DNA of 39,556 bases, taken from IMG/VR virus record IMGVR_UViG_3300038954_000748, positions 1 through 39,556 of that record. One strand, written 5' to 3'. Shown one piece after another: positions 1 through 5,593 of the stretch; the stretch's first letter is position 1; each line of letters opens with the position of its first letter. Both the position numbers and the translations under genes were made by a program. Under the pieces are notes generated by a model. The model saw only the letters and a program-made list of their open reading frames with translations, did no database searches and had not been told where the DNA came from. The stretch is from a virus.

Positions 1-249
1 GAGTTCCCCTTGCGGCTTGTGGGTAAGATCAAAACTGCGGGTGAGGCTCGCCTGGCGACATTGTACGGTGGGCCGGACGCCCACCTGCTGCACAGTCGCG
101 GTGATTTTTTGGTATTTGGCGCCGATGAATCAGGGCTGCGCTTTCAGGCGGCTTACGTCGGCGGGGATGAAATCCGCTACGAGGTCAAGGAGATGGCTGG
201 CGAATGCCGGTCGACAGTGATCTACGCTGAGCCTGTCATTCGACGGTAA
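1..249 (+). CDS. FtsK-like ATPase, C-terminal part (contig-junction copy)
   Basis: Open from base 1 and in frame with the C-terminal 82 residues of the gene at 38473-39549. It repeats that sequence except at bases 113 and 223, which change Ala to Val and Asp to Tyr relative to the right-end copy. It is the same gene seen again where the circular genome was cut, not a separate gene. The stop codon is followed by a strong Shine-Dalgarno (AAAAAGGAGG) for the next gene, so the two are probably one operon. Confidence 0.9.
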   Translation, partial: EFPLRLVGKIKTAGEARLATLYGGPDAHLLHSRGDFLVFGADESGLRFQAAYVGGDEIRYEVKEMAGECRSTVIYAEPVIRR

Positions 250-256
250 AAAGGAG
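1..256. repeat. Terminal direct overlap with 39301-39556
   Basis: Bases 1-256 and 39301-39556 are the same sequence with two substitutions (113 T versus 39413 C; 223 T versus 39523 G). This is the signature of a circular or circularly permuted molecule assembled with overlapping ends. The two mismatches suggest strain variation in the source. Confidence 0.93.
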
Positions 257-261
257 GATCT

Positions 262-558
262 ATGATCTTCAGGCGTGTGTTGATATTTTGTATTGTCGTA
301 GCGTTGCTTTTGGGTGGGGCTGTGGTGTGGCGGCGCATCTCGCAACTATCGGATGATGCGCTGGCCGTATTAGCCGGGGCGTCCATGGTTATTTTGCCGA
401 TTTTTGCCTTTATAGCCACTCGCTTTGGTATAGTGATCTATCATGTGTTCCGCCAGCGCAATGAGGAGCGGGAGCGCCAGCATCAGCGAGCGATTGAGCG
501 CGAGCAGCCACAGATTGTTGTGGTGCAAACGCCACAAAAAGAAATCCGCAGATGGTAA
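262..558 (+). CDS. Small membrane protein with two transmembrane segments
   Basis: 98 residues. A hydrophobic helix lies at about residues 4-22 and a second at about 34-58, followed by a highly charged tail rich in Arg, Glu and Gln. The start ATG has an excellent Shine-Dalgarno (AAGGAGG, 7 bases upstream). It lies directly downstream of the FtsK-like ATPase and upstream of another multi-span membrane protein, so the three may work together at the membrane, for example by giving the membrane-free FtsK-like motor an anchor. That partnership is inference from order alone. I do not recognise the family. Confidence 0.75.
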   Translation: MIFRRVLIFCIVVALLLGGAVVWRRISQLSDDALAVLAGASMVILPIFAFIATRFGIVIYHVFRQRNEERERQHQRAIEREQPQIVVVQTPQKEIRRW

Positions 559-570
559 GGAGTAGATGGT

Positions 571-1485
571 ATGGCTAACGGTAATGGAAATCAACCGGCA
601 GGGATAGCGTATCCGCCGAGGGAACCGCCGCAAAAGGAGACGCTCAAAAATCAGCCGGTGCAGATGGCGCTGGTGGCGGGGCTGGCGTGGTGGCTGATAG
701 TGACGGCGGTGTTTGCGGGTCTGGCGATCTGGGGGCCGCGGGCGCAGTACTGGCTGGGCTGGTTCGTGGCGGGCATGGTGCTGCTGCGCGGGATCTCCGA
801 GATCTGGCAAGAGGAGATCGAGCTATACGCGATGTTGGGGTACGGGGTGACGGGGTTGGCGCTCTGTGTGCTCTGGTTTTTTCGGGGCGCGGTGTGGACG
901 GAGGCGTGGTTGATTGCCAAGGGCGCGGCGCTCAAGTTATACGTGGCGCTGAACGGGCTGGGCGTGGTGCTGATTTTGCTGGGGCTAATCGTGCGGGCGG
1001 TGGTGGAGATGTTTGATCCGTCCTGGCCGCCGACGCGGGAAGCGATTCCGGGTGAGCACGGCCCGCTGCTGCCGATTGTCTGGCTGTGGGGCGGGATGCA
1101 GCGGTGGTTCGACTGGATGCCGCTGCCCTCAGGCCGGTACGATGACGAGGAAGAGGTACCTGATGAGGAAGAAAAGGTGCCGGTGGTGATTCCGTTTTGG
1201 ACAGCGAACGGCGCGCCAGGCAGCCGGGTGAGGGTGGATGTGGCGGCGGGTGAAGTGCAGTGGCTGCGGTTGGCGCGGTCGCTGCAGCGCAATCCAGAGG
1301 TGTCGCTGAGTGAGGATTCGTTGGCGCGGCGGTGTGGATTCACTCAGGGACCACACGGCAACGCACGGCGGTTTCTCTCGCAACTGAAGTCCGCGGGGCG
1401 CGTGCGCACGGAGAGCGGTGTGCCGCAGGCGACGGAGGCGCTGGTCGATGAGTTGACGGGCGGGCTGTTGGAGCAGTATGTTTAG
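571..1485 (+). CDS. Multi-span membrane protein with cytoplasmic winged-helix-like tail
   Basis: 304 residues. About four hydrophobic helices lie between residues 32 and 150 (around 32-53, 58-75, 88-104 and 122-145). An acidic linker follows (EEEVPDEEEK near residue 193). The last 90 residues are soluble and look like a small helix-turn-helix or winged-helix fold (LSEDSLARRCGFT, then NARRFLSQLKSAGRV). A membrane part joined to a DNA-binding-like tail fits a plasmid or phage tether or sensor next to an FtsK-like motor. The DNA-binding reading is inference. The start ATG follows TAAGGAG in the 12-base gap after the previous gene. Confidence 0.7.
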   Translation: MANGNGNQPAGIAYPPREPPQKETLKNQPVQMALVAGLAWWLIVTAVFAGLAIWGPRAQYWLGWFVAGMVLLRGISEIWQEEIELYAMLGYGVTGLALCVLWFFRGAVWTEAWLIAKGAALKLYVALNGLGVVLILLGLIVRAVVEMFDPSWPPTREAIPGEHGPLLPIVWLWGGMQRWFDWMPLPSGRYDDEEEVPDEEEKVPVVIPFWTANGAPGSRVRVDVAAGEVQWLRLARSLQRNPEVSLSEDSLARRCGFTQGPHGNARRFLSQLKSAGRVRTESGVPQATEALVDELTGGLLEQYV

Positions 1486-1487
1486 GC

Positions 1488-1554
1488 TCCGACACGCCTT
1501 CGGCGGTCGCGAAAAACACGCGACTAAATGTCGGATGCAGGCAAAAAGCGCCTG
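1488..1554 (+). repeat. NPE copy 1 (nested palindrome element)
   Basis: Outer arms TCCGACA/TGTCGGA enclose hairpin CGCCTTCGGCG and hairpin GTCGCG...CGCGAC, then TAAA. Hairpin 3 CAGGC...GCCTG follows. It begins one base after the stop codon of the preceding membrane-protein gene. Confidence 0.85.
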
Positions 1555-1563
1555 TCCGTCCGT

Positions 1564-1606
1564 CTGGGGGTGCTCTGGGCGGGTACGCGGGGGCGCCCTC
1601 CCCCAG
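1564..1606. other. GC-rich stem-loop in intergenic region
   Basis: CTGGGGG at 1564 pairs with CCCCCAG at 1600, with an inner GGGCG/CGCCC pair. No T-tract follows, so it is a poor intrinsic terminator. It fills the gap between NPE copy 1 and the next gene. Confidence 0.5.
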
Positions 1607-1669
1607 GGTGGGGGGCCTTGGGATTGTGTTATGTCTGTGGAAATACATCTATGATTGCGGGGGTTGTAC

Positions 1670-2101
1670 ATGGGGCATATGAGTAAGTATCGCACGGCGC
1701 GGGCGTATTTGCGCACGCGGGTGTGGCGCGAAGCGGGTGAGGATGCGGTGCGGGTGGAGACGCGCGCGGTGTACGAGTACGGGCACGCGCTGAGTGCGAC
1801 GGGTAATCGGGCGTCCGGTCGGCGGCCCGGGGGCACGGTGCGGTTTGCGCTGGCGGAGGGGGATCTGGCGGCTCTGGCGGACGGGTGGGACGCGACTTTT
1901 GATCTGGGGGCGAAGGTGGTGCACAATACACCGTTGAGCACGCTGTGGACGCTGGATGTGGAGGTGAACGGCAAGGACGGTTGGCAGCGGGGTGCGGTGG
2001 AGACGATGGTGCGGGTCGCGGCGCATGAGTTGCGGATTCCGGTGAGTAGTCGGTTGGACACTCACGAACAACGTGAGGTCAGCCAAAGGCAGGCTGACTA
2101 A
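1670..2101 (+). CDS. Hypothetical phage regulatory-region protein
   Basis: 143 residues if started at ATG 1670, which has a GGGGG stretch 6 bases upstream. ATG 1679 and an upstream TTG are alternatives. The sequence has an Arg-rich first third (KYRTARAYLRTRVWREAGED) and a mixed C-terminal half. No family is recognised. Its last 16 codons and stop codon (GAC TAA) come from NPE copy 2, so the C terminus is element-derived. The next gene starts at the base after the stop. It lies in the integration module, upstream of a helix-turn-helix protein and the integrase. Confidence 0.6.
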   Translation: MGHMSKYRTARAYLRTRVWREAGEDAVRVETRAVYEYGHALSATGNRASGRRPGGTVRFALAEGDLAALADGWDATFDLGAKVVHNTPLSTLWTLDVEVNGKDGWQRGAVETMVRVAAHELRIPVSSRLDTHEQREVSQRQAD

Positions 2102-2109
2102 ATGTCCAA
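2054..2109 (+). repeat. NPE copy 2, forming a stop/start junction
   Basis: Outer arms TTGGACA/TGTCCAA; hairpin 1 CTCAC...GTGAG; hairpin 2 GTCAGCC...GGCTGAC; then TAAA. The sequence CTAAATG in it gives the stop of the upstream gene (TAA) and the start of the downstream gene (ATG). Confidence 0.88.
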
Positions 2110-2509
2110 CATGGTACGCGAACCCAGGTTGACGAAACGGGTGCGGGATCGGTTGCGGCGGTTGTTGCCGATGGAGTACCGGCCCAGCGAGATTGCCCGC
2201 GAGTTGGGCGTGTCGAAGGATACGCTGTATCGCGGGTGGGTTCCGGCAGGGGCGCCGCACCGGCGCGACGAGAGCGGGCATATCTGGATTGTGGGCACGG
2301 AGTTGGCGGCGTGGCTGCAGCAGTTTCAGCAGGAGCACGTGCCGCTGGACGAGGGCGAGGCGTACTGTCTGCACTGTCAGCAGGCGGTGGCGATGGTGGG
2401 AGAGGTGACGCGGTCGCCGAGTAAGTATGCGGTGCTGGTCAAGGGGCGGTGTGCGGTGTGTGGCGGTGAGGTGGCGCGGTTTGTGAGTGGGGATGAAGTT
2501 GCAGGTTGA
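2102..2509 (+). CDS. Helix-turn-helix plus zinc-ribbon DNA-binding protein
   Basis: 135 residues. A helix-turn-helix lies at about residues 25-50 (PSEIARELGVSKDTLYRGWV), followed by a wing-like stretch and an aromatic helix. A zinc ribbon follows, with Cys pairs CLHC (about 88-91) and CAVC (about 114-117). Its position just upstream of the integrase suggests a recombination directionality factor or local regulator, by analogy with excisionase genes; this is inference. The start ATG at 2102 comes from NPE copy 2; ATG 2111 is an alternative. The stop codon lies in a 7-bp tandem repeat array. Confidence 0.72.
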   Translation: MSNMVREPRLTKRVRDRLRRLLPMEYRPSEIARELGVSKDTLYRGWVPAGAPHRRDESGHIWIVGTELAAWLQQFQQEHVPLDEGEAYCLHCQQAVAMVGEVTRSPSKYAVLVKGRCAVCGGEVARFVSGDEVAG

Positions 2510-2545
2510 ATGTTGAAAGTTGCAAGTTGAAGGTTGAACGTTGGC
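2497..2545 (+). repeat. Seven tandem 7-bp units, NGTTGMA family
   Basis: Seven contiguous heptamers: AGTTGCA, GGTTGAA, TGTTGAA, AGTTGCA, AGTTGAA, GGTTGAA, CGTTGGC. The array overlaps the last four codons of the preceding gene and provides its TGA stop. Confidence 0.9.
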
Positions 2546-2583
2546 TGTTCAACTCATAATTGATGGTTAGGAGATGAGAAAAC

Positions 2584-3096
2584 ATGGATGAATCATTAAG
2601 GCAAAAACTTCTCAAGGTTCAAGCGCTCGCACGTCGTGGTGAGGGCGGCGAAAAACAAGCGGCAGCAAAGATGCTGGCTAAATTGATGCGTAAGCATGAT
2701 TTGACGCTTGACGACATTCAGAAATTCAAGCGCACCGAGCACGAGTTCTCTTACCAGACAAAGTTCGAGAAACAGATGATTGCTCATATCGCGGCTAAGG
2801 TTATGAATGAGTGGCCAGAGGTATATAGGATTAAAGGGCGATCCAGGAGGTTGTACATTGTTTGCACGGATGCAGAGGCGAAAGATATTCAATTTGAATT
2901 TGATCGACTAAAGCCGATTTGGAAAGAGGAATTGGATTTGTTGTTTAGTGCGTTTGTGCACAAGCATGATCTATTTGCTGAGTCCGATTCATCAGAAGAC
3001 TCCAGCACAATAGAACCAGATTATTTGGAAAGGTTGATCAACATGATATACAGCCTGCAGAACGCGCCAAATAGTTACAAAATGCTAACATCATAA
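2584..3096 (+). CDS. DUF2786-domain protein
   Basis: 170 residues. The first 45 residues match the DUF2786 pattern seen in phage and mobile-element proteins: a helical start KLLKVQALARRGE, then KQAAAKMLAKLMRKHDLTLDDI. The rest is helical and charged. Biochemical function is unknown for the family. Base composition is clearly more AT-rich than the neighbours, with codons such as AAA, GAT and ATA, which suggests recent acquisition. It is flanked on both sides by heptamer repeats in opposite orientation (2497-2545 and 3116-3150). A Shine-Dalgarno-like TAGGAG lies about 13 bases before the ATG. Confidence 0.85.
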   Translation: MDESLRQKLLKVQALARRGEGGEKQAAAKMLAKLMRKHDLTLDDIQKFKRTEHEFSYQTKFEKQMIAHIAAKVMNEWPEVYRIKGRSRRLYIVCTDAEAKDIQFEFDRLKPIWKEELDLLFSAFVHKHDLFAESDSSEDSSTIEPDYLERLINMIYSLQNAPNSYKMLTS

Positions 3097-3115
3097 ATTC
3101 AAAAGGCATAGTGGA

Positions 3116-3150
3116 CCTAACTTGCAACTTGTAACCTGTAACTTTCAACT
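3116..3150 (-). repeat. Five tandem 7-bp units, AGTTGMA family, inverted
   Basis: On the minus strand the units read AGTTGAA, AGTTACA, GGTTACA, AGTTGCA, AGTTAGG. With the array at 2497-2545 it brackets the AT-rich DUF2786 gene as an inverted pair. Confidence 0.88.
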
Positions 3151-3159
3151 GAGGTTTCT

Positions 3160-4168
3160 ATGATCAACCGCCGCAACTGGAAGGACGTGCAGGAGCATCT
3201 CGACTATCGCGCGGATGTGCACCGGGACGCGGAGAGTACGCAGGTGACGCGCCGGTCGTCGCTGCGGTTGCTGTTGCGGTGGGCGGATGCGACGTTGTTG
3301 GGTGAGGCGCCGGGGATCCGACCGACGCTGCCGGTGTGGCTGGCGCGGCAACCGGGGCGGGATGCCCGGATGCCCGCACAAAGCGCGGGGTCGCCTGCAG
3401 CGACTAAACATCCGGTGCGAAGGCTAGCGCCTTCGACGCAGGAGAATGTGTTGAGTACGGTGCGGGTGTTCTACCGGTGGGCGTTGATCGCGCATCCGCG
3501 ACGGTATCGGCAGGTGACGCCGTTGTGGTTGGATAGTTTGTGCGTGGTGCCGCAGCCGAGTCAGCCGGATGCGCGCGATGTGTACACGGTGGACGAGGTG
3601 CGGGCGCTGGCCGGGGTGGAGGCGGGGACGATGGCGCTGCGTCGGGTGCAGGCAGTGGACGAGTCTCGACGTGCGGACGAAGCGCAACAAGACGGCGACG
3701 ACGTGGTTGTTGGACGTGCCGGATCTGCTGGAGGTGGTCGCGGGGTGGGATGGGTACGTGCGCGCGCGGCTGCCCTCGCGGTCGATGTGGTATCCGAATC
3801 TGGAAGAGGTGCCCGGTCCGAAGGACGTGGTGGCGGTGCATGAGGCGAATCCGGGCCGCGCGCACGGTCTGCGGTACGATCTGCAGGATTTGTGTGAGGC
3901 GGCGGGGGTGGTGTACCGGCCTCCGCATGCGTTCCGACATGGGCACGTGGTGCACGCGCTGGAGCACGCGCGGTCGCCTGCGGATTTGAAGGCGATCAGT
4001 CAGAATGTGATGCACGCGAATCTGGCGACGACGGACGGGGTGTACGGGATTCTGCAGGATGGCGAGGTGGGCGCGCGGATCGGGCGGATGGGCGGAGATG
4101 GTGCTGGGGAAGCGGATGTGGTCGCGGAGTTGGAGCGGTTGTTGATGCGGTTGAAGAATGGGGGTTAA
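3160..4168 (+). pseudogene. int: Tyrosine recombinase (integrase), internal deletion and frameshift
   Basis: The N-terminal core-binding domain is read from ATG 3160 and continues to about 3645 (TVDEVRALAGVEAGTMALRR). The catalytic domain resumes in another frame from about 3660 (LDVRTKRNKTATTWLLDV) to the stop at 4166-4168. The catalytic beta-hairpin Lys region (RTKRNK), the HxxRH box (PHAFRHGH, near 3925-3948), the second His region (MHANLATT) and the Tyr nucleophile (codon 4043-4045) are all present. The segment that should carry the first catalytic Arg (a SGxRxGE/A-type box) is missing at the join. Both the loss and the frame change are explained by one deletion whose size is not a multiple of three. 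NPE copy 3 lies in frame in the N-terminal part. The product cannot be an ordinary active integrase unless the deletion is an assembly fault. Confidence 0.85.
3366..3435 (+). repeat. NPE copy 3, in frame inside the integrase
   Basis: Outer arms CCGGATG/CATCCGG; hairpin 1 CCCGC...GCGGG; hairpin 2 GTCGC...GCGAC; TAAA; hairpin 3 CGAAGGC...GCCTTCG. It is translated without a stop as a Pro/Ala/Ser/Lys-rich linker (MPAQSAGSPAATKHPVRR). Confidence 0.88.
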
Positions 4169-4170
4169 GC

Positions 4171-4374
4171 GTGAGCGCGGTGATGGATGAGTTGGTGGCT
4201 TCGCTGAACGCGCGGCAGCGGCATTTGCTGGAGCGGGTGGTGGTGGAGATTTTGCACAAGGGAAAGGGCGTGCAAAATGAGGTAATAGAACGTAGTGGAC
4301 CTGGTGGGACTCGAACCCACGACCCCCTCAATGCCGAGGGGGAAGCGGGTAGGAGTCACGGCGATTTGGGATAG
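4171..4374 (+). CDS. Small ORF running through the attP core
   Basis: 67 codons from GTG 4171, two bases after the integrase stop, so translation is probably coupled; ATG 4183 is an alternative. The first 35 residues form a helical sequence (MDELVASLNARQRHLLERVV). From about codon 42 the frame passes through the tRNA-derived attP core and stops at 4372-4374. Site-specific integration at the core would replace the C-terminal part with host sequence. No family recognised; the attP-derived tail may not be functional. Confidence 0.5.
   Translation: MSAVMDELVASLNARQRHLLERVVVEILHKGKGVQNEVIERSGPGGTRTHDPLNAEGEAGRSHGDLG
4296..4335 (-). other. Probable attP core: 3' half of a tRNA gene (tRNA-Ala-like)
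   Basis: On the minus strand this is a tRNA 3' half: the end of an anticodon loop containing GGC, the 3' side of its stem, the T-arm (GTGGG, loop TTCGAGT, CCCAC), acceptor strand CAGGTCC and a discriminator A. There is no 5' half, so it is not a tRNA gene. A T at the third-from-end acceptor position would pair with G3, the hallmark of tRNA-Ala, so the target may be a host tRNA-Ala(GGC). A tRNA 3' end beside a tyrosine integrase is the classic attP arrangement. Confidence 0.75.
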
Positions 4375-4377
4375 GCG

Positions 4378-4433
4378 GGGGTGTGGTAGGTGTGAGGCGT
4401 CAGGGTTTGCTCATTTTTAAGGGGTGTGGTAGG
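4378..4433 (+). repeat. 13-bp direct repeat flanking attP, possible arm sites
   Basis: GGGGTGTGGTAGG occurs at 4378-4390 and again at 4421-4433, beginning about 42 bases beyond the attP core. Repeats of this kind near attP are often arm-type binding sites for the integrase or excisionase. That function is inference. Confidence 0.45.
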
Positions 4434-4476
4434 GTGGAATTGGGCAAGTGAATGTATCCACGGGGTGGGGAGTGCT

Positions 4477-4674
4477 ATGGCTGGAGCGCGTCAGGTGACG
4501 GTGGTTTTTGGCGGCAATGAGGTCGCGGTGCGGTCGAAGCGTGTGGCGCGGATGATTGAGTATCTGGTGCAGAAAGAGGCCGCGATTGGCCGGGCGCCCA
4601 AGGGAAAGTTGTCTTTCAGTTTTGCGGGCGCGGATGGTTTGACGTGTGAGGTTACGGAGAAGGCGCAGTTGTAG
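4477..4674 (+). CDS. Small hypothetical protein
   Basis: 65 residues from ATG 4477, chosen because GGGGAG lies 5 bases upstream; an in-frame upstream ATG at 4426 lacks a ribosome site. Predicted beta strands at the N terminus (QVTVVFGGNEVAV) are followed by a helix (RVARMIEYLVQKEAAIG) and another strand pair. The size and fold pattern resemble small phage regulators but no family is recognised. It stands alone between attP and a strong terminator. Confidence 0.6.
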   Translation: MAGARQVTVVFGGNEVAVRSKRVARMIEYLVQKEAAIGRAPKGKLSFSFAGADGLTCEVTEKAQL

Positions 4675-4846
4675 GGTGGGTTGGGGTTCGATTCCCCGGT
4701 GCGCTGCGATAATCTTTTGATTAAAAATTCTCGCTATTGATGGATCGGGCTGACCCGGTCGCGGCGGGAGCATTGCGTGGGCTGCGGGTAGGATAGTCAC
4801 GGCAAGCCGGATAGTGTAACCGGTATTTTAGTTAGATTTTGGCGGC

Positions 4847-4918
4847 ACAGAGACCCCTGCGGGGGTCAGCGCAAAAAACGCGCTGACTAAATCTCTGTTG
4901 CGCCTAACGGCGTTAGCG
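4847..4918 (+). repeat. NPE copy 4
   Basis: Outer arms ACAGAGA/TCTCTGT; hairpin 1 CCCCTGCGGGGG; hairpin 2 GTCAGCGC...GCGCTGAC; TAAA; then CTAACGGCGTTAG as hairpin 3. It is nearly identical to copy 17 at 20182 except in hairpin 3, so the two are close relatives or recent duplicates. Confidence 0.9.
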
Positions 4919-4924
4919 TAAGAA

Positions 4925-4968
4925 GCGCGCCACTTGGAGAGTTTTCTCTCTGGGTGGCGCGCTTTTTT
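4925..4968 (+). terminator. Strong rho-independent terminator
   Basis: A 17-pair stem (GCGCGCCAC...GTGGCGCGC plus a GAGAG/CTCTC inner part with G-T wobbles) is closed by TTTT and followed by six T residues at 4963-4968. It ends transcription from the integration module before the holin-like gene. Confidence 0.92.
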
Positions 4969-4994
4969 GGTTGGACCTGCGCAGGTCCAACCAA
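4967..4994. promoter_or_regulatory. Perfect 28-bp palindrome
   Basis: The arm TTGGTTGGACCTGC is followed at once by its exact reverse complement, with no spacer. It starts in the terminator T-tract and ends 32 bases before the first lysis-region gene. It could be an operator for the late genes or a second terminator-like hairpin. Function is inference. Confidence 0.7.
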
Positions 4995-5026
4995 TGCTGT
5001 AGTGATTTGTTGACAAGGGGGCATAG

Positions 5027-5332
5027 ATGGACGGTGTGATTGATCAGGCGCAGGGGTTTTTGATCGGGCCGGTGTCGTTGATTCCGCTGGTGATTTTCAT
5101 CGTGCAGGCGGTGAAGGAGTTCGAGTGGGTGCGCGGCGCGAAGGCGTTGCGCGGCCTAGCCATGGCGCTGGGGTTCCCGCTGTTGATGGTGGCGCTGGCG
5201 ATGGAGCGCGGTTTGCTGCCGGATGCGGCGGTGATGTGGCTGGAGATGGTGGTAACGGCGCTGTGGGGGACGTTTGGGCCTTCCGGGATTTACGCGCTGG
5301 TCAAGGAGTATCTGGGTCAGTCGGACGAGTAG
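5027..5332 (+). CDS. Putative holin-like membrane protein
   Basis: 101 residues with hydrophobic helices at about residues 8-28, 40-60 and 68-85, a short N terminus and a charged C-terminal end (KEYLGQSDE). Size, topology and position at the start of a cassette with a membrane coiled-coil protein and a peptidase fit a holin, which forms the inner-membrane lesion at lysis. The family cannot be named from sequence alone. ATG 5027 has GGGGG nearby upstream. Confidence 0.6.
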   Translation: MDGVIDQAQGFLIGPVSLIPLVIFIVQAVKEFEWVRGAKALRGLAMALGFPLLMVALAMERGLLPDAAVMWLEMVVTALWGTFGPSGIYALVKEYLGQSDE

Positions 5333-5341
5333 AGGTTTTTT

Positions 5342-5593
5342 GTGGGCGTCGACGTCGCAACTGTTGTCTCCGTTATCAGTGTGCTGGTGGCTGTATTGTC
5401 GTGGTTTACGTCTGCACGCAAGTCGCGCGTGGATAGTCTGTGTCAGATTATTGATGCGCTGGGCGAGGAGATTGTTCGCCTGCGGGAGCGGGTGCTGGAT
5501 TTGGAGAAGGAGAATCGGTTGCTCCGCCAGGTGTTGGAGCGGTTGGGATTTGATCCTGATGCGGAGATTGAGGGGATTTTAGCCGATGGTTGA
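5342..5593 (+). CDS. Membrane-anchored coiled-coil lysis accessory protein
   Basis: 83 residues from GTG 5342. One N-terminal membrane helix (about residues 5-23, VATVVSVISVLVAVLSWF) is followed by a heptad-like coiled coil (RVDSLCQIIDALGEEIVRLRERVLDLEKEN). The layout matches XhlA/hemolysin-like or i-spanin-like proteins beside phage holins. It overlaps the next gene by 8 bases, so the three genes are translationally linked. The specific role is inferred. Confidence 0.62.
   Translation: MGVDVATVVSVISVLVAVLSWFTSARKSRVDSLCQIIDALGEEIVRLRERVLDLEKENRLLRQVLERLGFDPDAEIEGILADG

Larger units (their letters stand above)
4675..5026. other. Gene-free stretch: NPE, terminator, palindrome
   Basis: This 352-base interval has no convincing gene. 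It holds a T-arm-like sequence (GGGGTTCGATTCCCC near 4683), NPE copy 4, an intrinsic terminator and a 28-bp palindrome. It separates the integration module from the lysis and structural genes. Confidence 0.7.

Noticed and set aside
687-1016. Long alternative-frame ORFs across the GC-rich genes (for example 687-1016, 5883-7229 minus, 17117-18406 minus)
   Set aside because: They are shadows of real genes, with Arg/His/Pro/Gln-rich or Gly/Ala-rich composition and no ribosome sites.
2497-3150. CRISPR array made of the GTTG repeats
   Set aside because: The units are contiguous 7-mers without spacers and no cas genes are present.
4296-4335. A complete tRNA gene on the minus strand
   Set aside because: Only the anticodon-loop end, T-arm and acceptor 3' strand are present; the DNA beyond cannot form the acceptor 5' strand or D-arm. 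Kept as an attP core instead.
4682-4712. A second tRNA remnant (GGGGTTCGATTCCCC)
   Set aside because: Only a T-arm-like hairpin is visible; no acceptor or anticodon arm could be paired around it.
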